DNA of 64,000 nucleotides from Sclerotinia nivalis (GCA_029531795.1 JAPEIS010000009.1:1550001-1614000), one strand, 5' to 3'. Shown: positions 47,360 to 61,570, numbered from the stretch's first letter. Translations and numbers: made by a program. Notes: generated by a model not told the origin, from the sequence alone.

Positions 47360-49516
47360 CTTTGCAGAGGCAGCACTGTTGGTGCTGTTGATGTTGCTGA
47401 TCGAAAATGGTTGTATATTTGAGGTTGAAGTAAAATTGCCGTAGGGGTCAAAAGCGGCACCGGCATCCGTGATGCAGCAGTATATTTATTATATTGCATA
47501 CCAACTCAACGCCATGTTTATGTCCGGTATTTCTTGGGCCCTGTTTTGCTCTTTAGAAATTGAACTATTGCAATGTCAAAAGGGATAAGGTATAAAATAA
47601 AATATCCATTCTTTCATTCTCAAACAATGGTGGCAGTGCCCCACATCTGATTTGATTCACCAACCGTATTGATCGATCAATGAACTCGGCATAAATTCTT
47701 CGACGCGTTTGAGTGAATTATTATTAATTTATTCAGCAATATTTTTCAACTACATTTTTTCATTATCTTAAAAGCCTGAATATGACCTTGACTACAATAT
47801 TGTATTTTGAATACCAAATTCTGGGTGATATTCTCTCTCATTTCTCAGTCACTTACATCGTGCTTTCTGGCGCCACTCTTCAAGGCGAGGGGATTGGAAT
47901 TGTGATTCACGATCGTCGACTTTAAGGAGGAGGGGAAAAGCATAGATCGAACGTTTGTTATTGTGCGTTTGCTCAATCTCCCTTGGGATAGTGGAACGTG
48001 TGCTTGTTTGAATTTATATTCACGCCTCAAAGCACTTGAATGTGTGAATACATATAGGATATTGAAATGTACAATGGAGGATCAAGGCCTCAGAAGCATC
48101 CAAAAGCCATCACGTAACATTCAAACACAAACATTACTGGCTATCGCCTCCGCAAATGCCAGTTTTCTTTTCAATGTCGAATACATGCTCATATAACATA
48201 AGTGGTGCCACTCAGATGACGACTTGGAAAGATAACCTGAAATGTCCCGGGTGATTGGCTATAAAACAACACACTCATAGTAGGCTGACCAAGTACATTG
48301 ACTTTGAGCATTAAGAAAAGTCGACGTTTTTATATGCATCAGATTCCGAATGTCCTCATGATTCTTCTGCCCAGTCAGAACTGAAATCCTTCCGGAAGAG
48401 AGAGGCTGGTATTTTCCAACTCTCGGAAGACAAAACATCGATACATGGTTTTATCTTTGTTATTTGATGCATGAAAAGTCCGTCTCTATCATAGAGATAG
48501 AAGATGAAGAATGATATCCATCTTCTCTAGTAAAAGTCAGACGCATGCTGCGCTTTTCCCAAATAGTGAATGTCTTGTTAAAAGGGTTAGTGAAGTATGA
48601 AATGAAAAACAGAATCAATGCTCTAAGGAGATAGCATGAGGAGCAACAGAAGTATTGTATGCTTCTCTTCCTCAAAAGCATTACAAATGGTATCTGGAGC
48701 AGTCAATGCATCGATTGCTGTTCCGATTGTTCCGACTGTTCAGGATATCGATGAGAAATCCAATGGTCTAATATAGGAATGAAGAATATAATTAAGTCCT
48801 TCTGAAGAAGATACTTGTCTTTTGCAAAGAGAATAGTGTCCCGAATCAGTGTTCCTTTTGCATCAAGGGTGATAAACTCTCGGACGATAGCTTCAGGCTT
48901 GCTAATATCGAGGGCACAGGTTTGGTAGATAGTCCATGTTGGAGCTGTGGCGGTGAAGTCAAAGACAATGCAGATCGTATAAGGAGTGGTGAGGGGGGAG
49001 ATTGCGGAAGTGCGAATCAGCAAACGGTCAATTAGTGACTTGTGAACTCCGAGTAAGTGATTTTCTAATAGTTTGAATGTAGAGAGGCAAGCAGGGCCAT
49101 CTATTTGAAAGCTTAGCTACCAGTCGCTAGCTGAATATAGGTGAAACCAATCCCCGCCTGTGGAACACGGTTACATTAAGCATCAAAGTTGACTTTCGTA
49201 GAAAGACCAAAATTATGAGTCACGTCACAGTATTCACATGCATGAGCGAAAGAGTGGTGTATGTTTGAAAGATTGATAACTAATCGTAATTGTTATCTGT
49301 TGTCATTAGCTCAGCGCACCCTCGCTGGCTGAATAATGTACAGCCTGTAAGAAAGCAGGTCCCCCCCCTAAAATGAAATTGAACTCCATGCCGTAAAACC
49401 CTTGTAAGATACCCCCAAAGCATTATCATCCACCCGATCCATCGCCATTGTCAATCGACCTAAAGCCGAAGCGCTTTCAAGCTGAAGACATCGAGAAGTC
49501 AAAAAGAAACCCAAAT
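47360..49516. other. Intergenic region between RAD3 and histone H3
   Basis: About 2.2 kb between the RAD3 start (-) and the histone H3 stop (-). It holds the RAD3 promoter and the H3 3' region. One minus-strand frame at 48,703–49,023 is listed separately with low confidence. I see nothing else recognisable. Confidence 0.5.
48703..49023 (-). CDS. Possible small hypothetical protein
   Basis: A 106-codon frame beginning at ATG. Composition is protein-like (TWTIYQTCALDISKPEA, REFITLDAKGTLIRDTIL), ending in a repetitive EQSEQSEQQ tail. There is no family motif, signal peptide or clear membrane span, and no exon partner that I can identify. It may be a real short gene, one exon of a longer one, or chance. 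Confidence 0.25.
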   Translation of the reverse strand: MLIRTSAISPLTTPYTICIVFDFTATAPTWTIYQTCALDISKPEAIVREFITLDAKGTLIRDTILFAKDKYLLQKDLIIFFIPILDHWISHRYPEQSEQSEQQSMH

Positions 49517-50145
<629 letters not shown>

Positions 50146-51323
50146 TGTTGATAATTTTTATTGATGATTTAATGGAATTGTGATGTGGTTGTTGTGGATT
50201 GATGAAGTTACTGGAGTGGATATGGAAGTTGTGGTTGTATGATGTAGAAGGAAAGAGATTGAAATGGGCGAAGGCGATTATTTGTATCCGAAAGTACGCT
50301 AGCGAGTGATTGATTTGGCTGTGCTTTGGAAAAAACGCGCTAGTGTAATCTATGGGAAAGAAGAAGTTTTGAGTTGTTCAAATCACTCGAAAAAAAGAAC
50401 TTTTGTTTTCAAAGATAACCGACCAATTAGAATTCATTTAACATTTTTAGAGTGCCACAAAGTGGATATTTTCTCAAACAAGGATCAGCAATCACATCAT
50501 GCAAGTACCCAGCCAAGCCCAACCCGATTTGAAGAAGAAACTCTGGAAAATACTGGGGAAATAAGGAAATAAAGAATATAATTGGATTTGGATTTTGAAT
50601 TTAGATATTGGAGTAAAAGGGAAATGGTTTGATATTACTACAGTACTAGGTATTGACGAATTAAGATAATGGGGGCACATTCCTACAGTTATCTTTATTG
50701 ATGAAGAATAATAATATAATAATGACAATCTGTTGATGAATGAATTTCAATACTACTTAGTATTATTCTACCTTATAATCCTAAGCTGAGCTGCTGAAAG
50801 AAATTTGCAAAATAACACTGTATCTATCTAGTACCCATAATACCTGGTGAATACTCTACCTAGGTACAAAGTCTATTATGTCTACTCTATGAAATACTTT
50901 CGTACGTATGACTTATATCCCATGAAGCCTTTTTCCTCTGCCCATATTCCCCAAGTGTCTAGCACCTCCTCATTCTATTCTGCAGCCTTATTTCTTTTCC
51001 TTCGCCCTTACCGAAATATTACATTAATCGGTCGTTCCTACTTTTCCTCGTTTAACCAATCATAATTCGACTTTGTGCTTACCAATCTGGATGGGCTAAT
51101 GTTGATTTTAATCCGATTAGTATTAGCGTCTTTTGGTTTTAGCGTGGTGATGCGGAAGGGCCGTTAGCGCATCTTTTGATAAGAGCTACAGAACTTCTTC
51201 GCAAATATTGACTCTTATTATCAAAGTTACTCTATTCTCTACAACACTATAACAAGTCTTCCAAACAAACAAATACCAATAACCCCAAACACCCACAATC
51301 TTCTTTAATAACCCACATTCATC
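50146..51323. promoter_or_regulatory. Divergent promoter region of the histone H3/H4 pair
   Basis: These 1,178 bases lie between the H3 (-) and H4 (+) start codons and must hold both promoters and leaders. CCAAT motifs occur on the plus strand near 50,422 and 51,055. H3 and H4 are needed in equal amounts, and such arrangements usually give co-regulation. The specific elements are not identified. Confidence 0.55.
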
Positions 51324-51798
<475 letters not shown>

Positions 51799-52877
51799 AT
51801 GGTTGCATGTTTACGGTTCTTTTCTACGTCTATTATGAATTTTCTTCCTCGACTTGTTGTGTCGGAAGATGGGTGTGTTACGGGAATGGGTCTTTGCTTT
51901 CAGGTGTTTATTGTATCATAAGGATATTGGGGTATTCCGGCATGGTTGGTCCATGAGATAATCAAAACCATCAACACAAACAATTCTTCATCTTCACAAT
52001 CTCCGTTTCTACTGTGATCGTCTTGTTTTGCCTTGAACGCGTCTTTTCAATGTTGTTGTCCAGTGCCCAATTTGGCTAACGCGATATCCTTGGTGGTGCC
52101 AATTTTCTTCCTTTCTCACATGTCTCGTGTCACCGCCTTCTCCATTTTATGCCTAGGGCTTGGATTTACTATTCCAGGCTTCATTGTCATCTTTACATGC
52201 CTAGATAACAGCTGATGTTCTTGATGAAGCTAATTATACCCAGTTATACATGTCTGCGGGTTTCCCGGTGCTGTGTAATCTCCTTGATGTTCTCAGACTG
52301 TCACTGAATCACTCCTCTTAATGGAAGTTTATGTTTGTCATCCGGATTCTTTGAATAATGGTGTGTCCTCACGGTATTTTGATTTTAGACATCAATACCA
52401 CATCCTTACCACGTTATGTAGTCATCCTCCATCCATCTTCAATTTTTATATGTGTGCCATCATTCTCATTCCGTTTTTACCGTCGACATGATGTCGATCT
52501 CAATGAACATTACCTGGCGATAAATGTGACTTCCGTCCATGGCCATGACCACTCAGACTGATGCTTCAGTAGGTAATAAGGTGTATCTACCTCGTGACAA
52601 AACTTGACCTTCTAGTCCAGCCGTGTGTGCCCGTTCGTTCATGCTTGAGTTGCTATCCTTCCCAAATACGCACACATCCTTGGTTTCATGCTCGTGGTAA
52701 GGTGCTGGAGCTTATCTAAGGTAGGGCAGCTTCATGCTGTCTTCTGCTCTTGGCGGGCACGTATGCCATGTCTCTTGATGCAAACGGTATTGTGGTTTTT
52801 GGTATGGCCATTGATTTCTTCTCCCACACTTACAACTTTCTATTCATACCTTCAAATTATATCTGAATAACCTCTAA
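51799..52877. other. Intergenic region downstream of histone H4
   Basis: About 1.1 kb of normal base composition between the H4 stop and the MITE that marks the start of AT-rich DNA. It should hold the H4 3' untranslated region. Short frames (52,033–52,215; 52,358–52,561; 52,688–52,870) have no motif. Confidence 0.5.
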
Positions 52878-53282
52878 GGGTGCGTTCGGATCGATTTTTT
52901 GACATATTTGACCATTTGCCTCAATATATTAGCCCTAATATGGTCGAACCGAACGTAATATTTTTGTCAATATATTGAACCAAATATTTATATTTACCAA
53001 ATATAATATTGATCCCAATTAAGGATATTGAGTCTATATATTCGAACAAATATTTGAATTTTATAGTAATCGATAGTAGCTTTTTAATACTATTGATCAA
53101 TATATTTGAAAAACTTCGATATCGCAATCAAAAAATCTTCATTTTCACACATCTTTATTATTTGAATTTCACTTCCTCAAATATATTAGTCTCATCCAAA
53201 TGTACTCAAATATATATTAGGTCTAATCTTTTTATTACTTTTAATATTTCTAATATTTCAGAAAATCGATCCGAACGTATTC
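52878..53282. mobile_element. 405-bp MITE with PIF/Harbinger (Tourist)-like ends
   Basis: The left end reads GGGTGCGTTCGGATCG and the right end, reverse-complemented, reads GAATACGTTCGGATCG. The inverted repeats stay alignable for about 34 bases, and mismatches in the first 16 bases are all G-to-A. Both ends are flanked by TAA, a 3-bp TWA-type duplication as made by PIF/Harbinger transposases. Ends beginning GGG fit Tourist-like MITEs. The interior is AT-rich with no coding capacity. The family assignment rests on end sequence, duplication length and size. Confidence 0.75.
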
Positions 53283-53479
53283 TAAATCTCAATAATATTA
53301 AAGCTTTTATCATGGTGGTGGTAGGGTGCTTTAAGATATGATGATATTCTACGAAGGAGGAAGAAGGTGTTAGGAAGAGCGCCGATTATATGAGGGATAG
53401 GTGTTTTAGGCAATCATGTAGATTAATTAGGAACGGATTACGAATCTATAATAGTATTCTCTTTCTTAAAGTCTAGTTT

Positions 53480-55495
53480 GTTCTTAAACTATTGATAAAA
53501 CCTTGTCTAAACGCTTCAAATTCCTGAGTTGTAAGATTATTCTTCAAATTTTAAGATTGTTTTAAAATTTAAAATATTATTTTCTTATTCAAGCAAATTG
53601 TACTTTCTTTTTTGTTGATTGTTGTAAAATCTTTGTAGGAATTGGAGTTGGCAATAATATTATAGTATTTGAGTGATTCAAGATTTATGATAGTGGTTTA
53701 GATTTCTCGAAGTGTAAATGATAATATTCGATTAGAGTTTTTTTATTGTCTTTTAGATTTGATATTGATTGTTAGATTGATATATAGTGTCTTTATTTGA
53801 TTTGATAATGATAATCATTTTCATTATAATTATCAAGTATATCTTCAAATATTTATTTTTGAATTGGTTTTTTCTTTTCGTTTTCTTTTTCAAGGATTCT
53901 ATCTTTTGTAGTTTTCGATTCCGATTTGTTAATTAAAATTTGTCTTAGGAAATAAGGTTTTGAATATATTAGTTTTAACAATAAATGATAAAATATTGAA
54001 AAGATTTATATATTTTTTAATAATTCGATCAAACAAATATATAGATAAACCTTTATTATTTTGTATAATCCGATTTATTTGTTATTGAGCTTTTTTACTT
54101 TACAAGATATCTTTATGTTTTTTATATTTATATATACTTTTTGTTTTTTTGTATATTATAATAAATCTAATTTATTCCGATTTATATATTCTTTATAGAT
54201 TGCAATAAATTGTTTTACAAATACTCTAAATTGATCTAAAATATATTTCATTTTATCGATTGTTTTATTTCTTTTAAAAAATTCGCGTTTTTGAACTATT
54301 GTTATATTTAAAGAATAGGATTTACTAGATTCCATATTCAATTGTAGATTAAAATTGTAGTTCGTAAAGAACAATAAACAATCTATTATTTCAAAATCCA
54401 AATCGTTTGAAACAAATTCTATTAAAAATAATTATTTTATTTAATCATCTTAATAAAAGTTTATAAATATATATAAATACTGTTCTAGAATTGATTTAAT
54501 TTGTTCCATTTGGCTATCTATCTGCAAATGAAATATTGAACTGTATTTAAAGGTTATTTTTAATTATTCAGAAAGTTATATCCAGAATTCCAATACAAAT
54601 TGTATTTCTCGATTTGAAATAATATTTTCCAATAGATTATATAATATATAAATACAATTAAAAAAAGTATTAATCAATTCTTCTATTATTAGAGATTTTG
54701 TATCTATGAAATACTTCATTTTTGTCAATCTACAAATAATCATCAATATATATTTGTATATTAAATCGTAATATTTACAATCTAGCAAAGGTATAATATA
54801 ATCGATCGAAATATCTGATTATAATCGGAAAGAAACAGACAATGGTTTCAAGAATCCTAAAGAAGATAACTTTGAAGATTTTGTTCGAATATAGAGTTCA
54901 CAAGCTTGAATATAAACATCTATTTTTTTATATATTTGTAGTTATCAATAGCTTCTGGAAACCAAATCAATAGTTTTTGTACGATTAGAATGGTTAGCAA
55001 AGTCTGATGAATATATTTTATATAAAATTTATATCTTCAATTCATTATCAAACGGAATCTATAGTTTTTCACGATAATAGATCTTATTATTATAAATACA
55101 ACAATCTTGTATAATTATTCATAAAACTTTCCTGAATTCTTTTAGTTATTTAGTTATAAAGGAATCTTCGATTACTGATATTAATTGTTTAATTATATTT
55201 GATCTATTATATATTATATCAATGAATTTATCGATAGATTTATTTTCAAATGGTATTATCTAATCTATTACAATTAATAAAAGATCATTTATAAATTCTT
55301 TATATAAATCTATATTGAATCTATCAATAAATAAAACAATACATTCTTAGTTTTTTAAATATTCATTATTAAAATCAGAACTATCAAATCGATTCTTTTA
55401 TCAATAGCTTAAAATATTTGATCGAATTGTTTTGATTCCCGGTCGATAAACGATTCGGAAATTGTATTAAAATAGGAACTCTGATTATTGTATTT
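53480..55495 (-). mobile_element. Degenerate Ty3/gypsy element (outer), 3' part
   Basis: Left fragment of a minus-strand retroelement. It carries recognisable integrase and post-integrase sequence (next entry). Its right edge is the exact insertion site of the inner element: TATTT at 55,491–55,495 is repeated at 62,580–62,584. The other half resumes there on the same strand. The left boundary is approximate, and I could not recognise an LTR of this element. Confidence 0.75.
54150..54860 (-). pseudogene. Ty3/gypsy integrase relic (outer element)
   Basis: On the minus strand, 54,788–54,576 reads like the integrase core (ICRLTKMKYFIDTKSLIIEEL…NRIY-like…NIISNREIQFVLEFW), matching the usual VDRLTKM-F and ISDRG-QF blocks. 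Here the catalytic Asp of ISDRG is Asn, a G-to-A type change. Further on, 54,401–54,156 reads FFTNYNFNLQLNMESS…DKMKYILDQFRV, matching the FFANYG-P region after the core. Stops and frame breaks separate the pieces, so this is a dead copy. Confidence 0.75.
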
Positions 55496-55738
55496 TGTGA
55501 TGATCCTGTATTAATGCCTTAGGCTATTCTTTATTTTGTTCTTTGGTCTCTTCCGAAGGGATCAAAATGCTTTAGATTGTCTTATATTTATTTCATCTTG
55601 TATTCACTTAGGTTTTGGTCCTCTTCGAGGGGATTATAAAAAGCTCAATTTCATTATCTTTTGTATAATAATTTGTTATTCTTTAGTATAGATTAATTAA
55701 TTCATTCTATTATATTTTGAATTAAGATCATTATTATA
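55496..55738 (+). repeat. 5' LTR of the inner retrotransposon
   Basis: 243 bp, beginning TGTGATGATC and ending CATTATTATA. It aligns without gaps to 62,337–62,579. About 45 positions differ by hand count, and every one is a transition. The original ends were probably TG…CA; the right end here has mutated to TA. Confidence 0.92.
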
Positions 55739-55861
55739 TTATAACAAACTCATTAGCCTTTTTAAAAAGGATAGAATATTCTTTGAGAAAGCTAGAATAT
55801 CTAGTTAGTTATATCTATCGAGATTATTGAATTAATGAAACTTTTATATTTATTTGATTGA

Positions 55862-56322
55862 TGTCACGGGTAATCACATGTTACCTAAATCACATATAAA
55901 TGATCTATAATCAATACATCATCGCTTTCCTACGTCATTTATATCGTACGATCATCGTATGTTTTCTTATATCATTCGTATTCAGGCTATTCTAAATCCT
56001 TGGTTATCCTTACGATTAATCAAGATGATCCTGATATAATATCATTAGAAATCATACCTCAATGACGCATCTCATCAGCTAGATAACGAAGATCTAATCT
56101 ATATATACGACCCTCGATTGATAGGATCGAGGGCAAGTCATTCAACAAGTTCTCATTGAATTAGCTATTTAACTTTATCATTTCAATAGAACCATCTTCT
56201 CCCTGATCCCTTCAACGTGCTCTGTGATCATACTATCTCGTGATAATTGATCTTTCCGAATTTCTATCGGTATTATCGTTATATCTATTTGATCGAGGAA
56301 ACTTTATATTTCTCAATTTACA
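55862..56322. mobile_element. 461-bp solo LTR inserted in the inner retrotransposon
   Basis: It starts TGTCACGGG and ends TTTACA (TGT…ACA), flanked on both sides by ATTGA (55,857–55,861 and 56,323–56,327), a 5-bp duplication. It contains a TATA-like run followed by a hairpin of CCCTCGAT and ATCGAGGG near 56,101–56,133, consistent with an LTR promoter and start of the R region. It is less AT-rich than its surroundings. No second copy or internal region is present in the window, hence a solo LTR from recombination between two LTRs. Orientation is probably plus, judged from the TATA-like run. Confidence 0.8.
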
Positions 56323-56329
56323 ATTGAGG

Positions 56330-58200
56330 AAATCATTGTAGCAGAACTATAAGTTCAAATCGATCAGATAAGATAAAAGGAAGATTCTGAATTTGATACA
56401 GGAATCAACAAAACGATAATTATAAGTCTATCCTTGTATTTATTAATTCAAGGAGAATCAATTCTTTTTATAGCCAAAACAACAATTTACTAAAATCTAC
56501 AAAAAGAAAATTAAGAAATCCGAGTTCAAAATCAGATTATACTGAAATAACTGAATTAGATTCATTTCACTTTAGTTAGTTTTATATAAGAGGGATTCTT
56601 TGATACAGATAATAATAAGCTTATCTTCTATTCTAGAATATATCAATGATATTTTCGATGAATTGAGGATTCCGATATTATTATATCTAATAAAAAAGGT
56701 TTTATTATTGAAAGAAGATTAATATTTATAATATTTCTTTATAAAAAATTCAATGCGAAAATGAAAGATCTTGAATCCTTCAATGATGGAGCCAATCCTT
56801 CCTTTGAATTATAAAGATTCTTTGTAAAAAAAAAAACTTTTAAATAATATAGATTGTTATTTAGATAAAGATACAAAAGTTTGTATTATCTTCTGATAGA
56901 TTATTGATGATGTATAACAATATCTAAAACCGAAAATAATCCGAAAGGAGTTTGTTATATACTAAAGCGTTTTGGATTATTTTGATTTTATTTATTTTGT
57001 ATTTAATTAACAGAAATTGATTATGGACGAATTCCGATTTCTATAAATAGGAATTATGATTTTCTATTAGTTCTATATACAATTTTTGGAATTCATAGTA
57101 GAAGTCGATCAATTAGAAGATTCCTTTCGAAAAGAATTCATTTCGAAATTTTCTTTTTTGTTGAGAATAGTGATAATAGTTATTATGGATCTTTATTCCG
57201 ATTTCCAGAGTTATATGAATTATCTAATAAATATAGATATAAGGATATATATTGTAAATCAGAAATATATTACAATAATCAGGAATCAAGTTTGAAAGAA
57301 TTCCTTACTTGATAATTATATTAAAGGTTTCATTCCTTTGTATGAGAATATCAAATCTGAATGTATCGGAAAAGAAAAATCGGTTACCCTTGGGTTTATT
57401 CCGAATTTCAAATCTTATTTTTTTGTTTTATTCTCTCTTTACTTTAAATACAAAGTTCCCAATTGGATTAAAGATTATATATATCTTTTCAATATCTACA
57501 AGATTGATATAGCCTTCGAAAACAAAGGAATCATTTCAAAAATTCCCGATTCCGATTTATATAAATCGGAAAAGGATTAATCCTTAGGAAAATCTCCTAA
57601 GGTTATCAATATGATTTCAAATATATTGATTTACAAAGCTTTATAAATAACAATAGCTTTCTATTCCTTTATTACTTTTTAACTTATAGTTTCCAAATCC
57701 GATCTTTTATATTAGCAGATATTAAAGTTTTTGTTTATTTGTTTATTAATATTCATTTTGTATATCAATTTTTTTGATATATTAGTATTTCTATTATTCC
57801 TTTGAATAATTCTATCTCTATTCAAGGATATAATGATTGACAAAACATTATTGTTATCTATTCTATTTATTTAATATTTTGATTAAATAATAGAATCTTT
57901 CTTCAAGTTTTTTTTCTATTAATTGAAATGAAAAAAGATATCATTATTAGAAATCTATAATTCAAAGTTTATGATATGATATTCTAGTTATTCAATTATC
58001 AATTAATATAATCAAAAGATTTATTATTAGTTTTATACTTTTCAAAAAACATTATTATTTCTAGAAAATCTCTTTTAACCCTCAAATTATTATTCAATCT
58101 CGAAATCGAAGAAGATATACAATATTATAATACTTTCTTCGAAATCGATTATATAGAATCCTTGTTTTTATTAACTAAATTCATCATTAGATATAAATGG
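56330..58200 (+). pseudogene. Leader and gag region of the inner element (unresolved)
   Basis: By position this should hold gag and protease, but I recognise no conserved motif. The least broken frames are 57,086–57,295 and 57,338–57,580, about 70–80 codons each and Ile/Lys/Tyr-rich as expected from AT-biased mutation. A stretch GTAGCAGAACTATAAG near 56,337 resembles a degraded tRNA primer-binding site, but it is not next to the LTR. Confidence 0.4.
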
Positions 58201-58659
58201 GATTTATATATTAGCTTTTGATAGATAGAAAAGGAATTCAAAGAAAGCTTATTTATCGAACAATTTTTGTTCCCTTTTGAGGGCACCAAAAACAATTTGG
58301 TACTTTCCGAAGGAACCAAATCGATTAATCGTTTTATTCTTCTAAATGAACTATTCTCTGAATATTATCAATCAAATTATCTATTTTAGATTGTTATCGA
58401 TATTATTGCGATCTTTACCGAAACTTTCAAAATGTATAATCGTTATTACAATAATACTATTTTTTCTATCAGTATTTATAAAATCAATATAGTATTAAAG
58501 GATCGAATAAGGAATATCAATAATAAAGAACTTCAAGAATTATTTCAAAGAATTTTTTAAATATATTACGAATATCTTGAAATCTTTTTAAAAAAGGAAT
58601 CGGATAAATTACTTTAATATATAGTATATGATTATAAAATCGAAATTCCATTAGATGTT

Positions 58660-59900
58660 CAATTTAGGATTAGCTTCATTTATAATATGTCCTCGGAAGA
58701 ACTTTTAATTGTTAAGGAATACCTTATCGATAATCTAAAAAAGGATTTCATTGAAATTAGTTTCTTTTTATTTGTTGTATTAGTACTTTTTATTTCCAAA
58801 TCGAATAATGGTTTATATTTCTATATCGATTTTCGATAATTCAATACTATTATTAAAAGAGACGAATACCTTTTGTTATTGATCGATGAAACTCTAATGT
58901 ATATCTCAAAATCTAAGATATTCACGAAGTTAGATATTCGATAAGTATTCCACCGAATTTGTATATATTCCGACTTTGAAGATTTGATTACATTCCGAAT
59001 CCGATACAAAATTTATAAATATAAAGTTTTATCTTTCGGATTAATTAATGATTCTGTTATTTATTAGTATTATATAAATGATGTTTTTTTCGATTTTTTA
59101 GATATATTCTGTATTGTTTATCTAGATAATATCTTGATCTATTTTGAGAACGAAATAAAATATAAAATATATATACTACAAGTTCTTGATTGCCTTTGTA
59201 AAATAGATTTGTAGATCGATATCAATAAATATAAATTCAATATCAAAAGGACTAAATACTTTGATTTCATTATTTCTACAAAAGAAATAGAAGTAGATCC
59301 GGAGAAGATTGAGATTGTAAAAGAATGAAAAGTTTTTATAAATATTAAAGAAGTATAATCCTTTTTAAAATTTTGTAACTTTTACAGATACTTTATTTAA
59401 GATTTCAGACGAATCGTTTGTCTATTTACCAATCTAATAAAGAAAGATTTTCTATATAAATAAAATAGCAATTATATCGATGCCTTCGATTATTTTAAGA
59501 AAATGATATTTCAAATCTCTATTCTGAAGTATTATCAATTATATTTATAAATTATAATCGAAACTGATATTTCGAATAATATTATCGAAGGAATACTCTT
59601 TCAATTATATAATGATAATCAATAATACCCTGTTATCTTTTTTATCAAGACAATACTCCTAACTGAAATGAATTATACAATATTCGATAAAGAGATACTT
59701 GTTATTATCAAAACTTTCAAAACTTGAAGAACAGAATTCATAGGGTCCTTTTATTATATAAAGATTGTAATAGATCATAAAGCCCTAGAATACTTTATAA
59801 TAAAGAAAACGCTAAATCAATAGCAAGCAGAATGATCTGAAATATTGGTAAATTTCTAATTCGAAATATCTTATCTAATAAAAGTAAACAATACTGCAAC
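58660..59900 (+). pseudogene. Reverse transcriptase and RNase H relic (inner element)
   Basis: Family blocks remain readable despite stops: MSSEELLIVKEYL at about 58,688; FVVLVLFISKSNNGL; DFR then KRDEYLLLLID; FTKLDIR; YKVLSFGLIN; and the active-site region VYLDNILIYFE at 59,116–59,148. The normal YLDD has become YLDN (GAT to AAT), so the polymerase would be inactive even without stops. The tail TKYFDFIIST and EVDPEKIEIVKE follows. RNase H begins near 59,480, with ILKYYQLYL, TDISNN and DHKALEYF. Stops replace likely Gln, Arg and Trp codons. Confidence 0.85.
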
Positions 59901-60229
59901 GGATATTCTAAACCGTTGCAATCAGGAAATGGAGGTTCAAAAAACATTACGTTCCGAATAATACATTTAGACTCTACTTTTATCATAAATTCTTGATAAA
60001 AAGATATTGGACGAACTCAGTATGAAAAGGAAGGAGATAATTACAATCCTAATTATTGAAGTAGAAGAATTTGATTTTGTAGATTGTATTCTATAAACTA
60101 ATCGTATATATTTATTTATATAATCAGAATGCGATTTGATAGTTAATTTGAAAAAAGGATATTCAATATATAATAGTTTATTATTCTACAAAAATCGATT
60201 GATTGTATTTGATATAAATGATTTTTGTA

Positions 60230-61570
60230 CAAGTTTTATAAAGGAAATTTATATTTAAATCTCTTTAGCTTATTTTAGCAAAATCAAAACGAAATTGATT
60301 ATAAAGAAATGATATTTTTGGAAAGGAATAATCGATTATATCGATTAATATATTGACAATTATACTATTTGCTATAATTATTATATTCTAAAAGATTGAA
60401 TATTTGGGTTTTTATATCCTTTATTTATCTTTGTTAGATTATAGATAGATGTAATAATGGATTTCAAATCCTTTCTAAAGGATAAATATAGATACAATAA
60501 TGTTTTTGTAGTTATCGATAGATTATCGAAATAATCAATATGCATTTTTTGTTATTATATTATAATTATCTGAGAAATAGCTTTAATGTATCTGAATTAT
60601 ATTTATTATTGGAAAAATACTCCAACTATTATTATATCTGATAGAGGTTTATAATTCATATTCAGCTTTTGGAATGAATTTATATAAATCCTAAATGTTA
60701 AATTGAAGTTATTTATAATCTATTATTCTCAAATAGATGAACAGACCGAAATCATGAATCAATATCTAGATCAATATCTTCGATCATATATTAATTATTA
60801 TTAAAATAATTAATCAGAACTTTTATATATAATAGATTATATATAATTTATTATACTTTATAAAAACTTAGGAATATCCCCTTTCGAATTTCAAAATGAA
60901 TATTTTTCAATTATTTTTTTTAATTGGAATAGATCCTTCTTTAATATCTTTTATACAATGATAAAGAAATTGAATTATACAAATACTTAAATCTTTTTCA
61001 AATATATATATAAAATCTAAAAGATAATTAAGGATATCCTTTTCAAGGTATAGCAAAAGAAGATAAAAGATATCGATCGTTATCGAAGATCAATCGATTT
61101 CCAGATAGAAGATAAAGTATATATTATTATTAGAAATTTCATTATAAAACGATCTAATTGTAAATTCGATCTATAGATAATAGGGCTATATTGTATTCTC
61201 GAAAAGATAGATCATTTGTATCGATTAGATTTTCCTGAAAGTATAAATATATATAAAAATTTCTTCCTCAATAAATTACAAAAAACTATAACAAATCTTG
61301 TTCCCGGATAATACAACGAACCTTCTCCTTTTATTGTAATTATTACAGATACAGAATTCGAAGTACAGCAAATCCTAACCTCGAAGTTTCTCCGCGAATA
61401 AATTCGATATAAAATAAAATGAATGGAATATAATAACGATTCTATATAGTATTATTATTCCAATATTATATATATTCTATACAAAATACGAAAGTTTCAT
61501 ATTCAATATTCCAAAACTGTAGGGCCTTCTAATCACCTCCCTGAATGAATAAAAGCCTAGAAGAATAATA
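60230..61570 (+). pseudogene. Integrase and chromodomain-like relic (inner element)
   Basis: Readable integrase pieces are the degraded zinc-finger and linker region, the core start VIMDFKSFL, VFVVIDRLSK at about 60,510, TIIISDRGL at about 60,630 and DEQTEIMNQYLDQYLRSYI at about 60,740. The post-core region follows (GISPFEFQNEY, DKVYIIIRN). From about 61,340, the order TEFEVQQIL, a basic stretch, SN-IY, FHIQYS and GPSNHLPE matches a chromodomain tail of fungal chromoviruses. Multiple stops. In living copies such tails direct insertion to heterochromatin. Confidence 0.75.

Noticed and set aside
56330..56350. Primer-binding site of a second full LTR element starting at 55,862
   Set aside because: The sequence resembles a tRNA-primed site, but the 461-bp LTR has its own ATTGA duplication on both sides, so a solo LTR explains it better and no second copy exists in the window.
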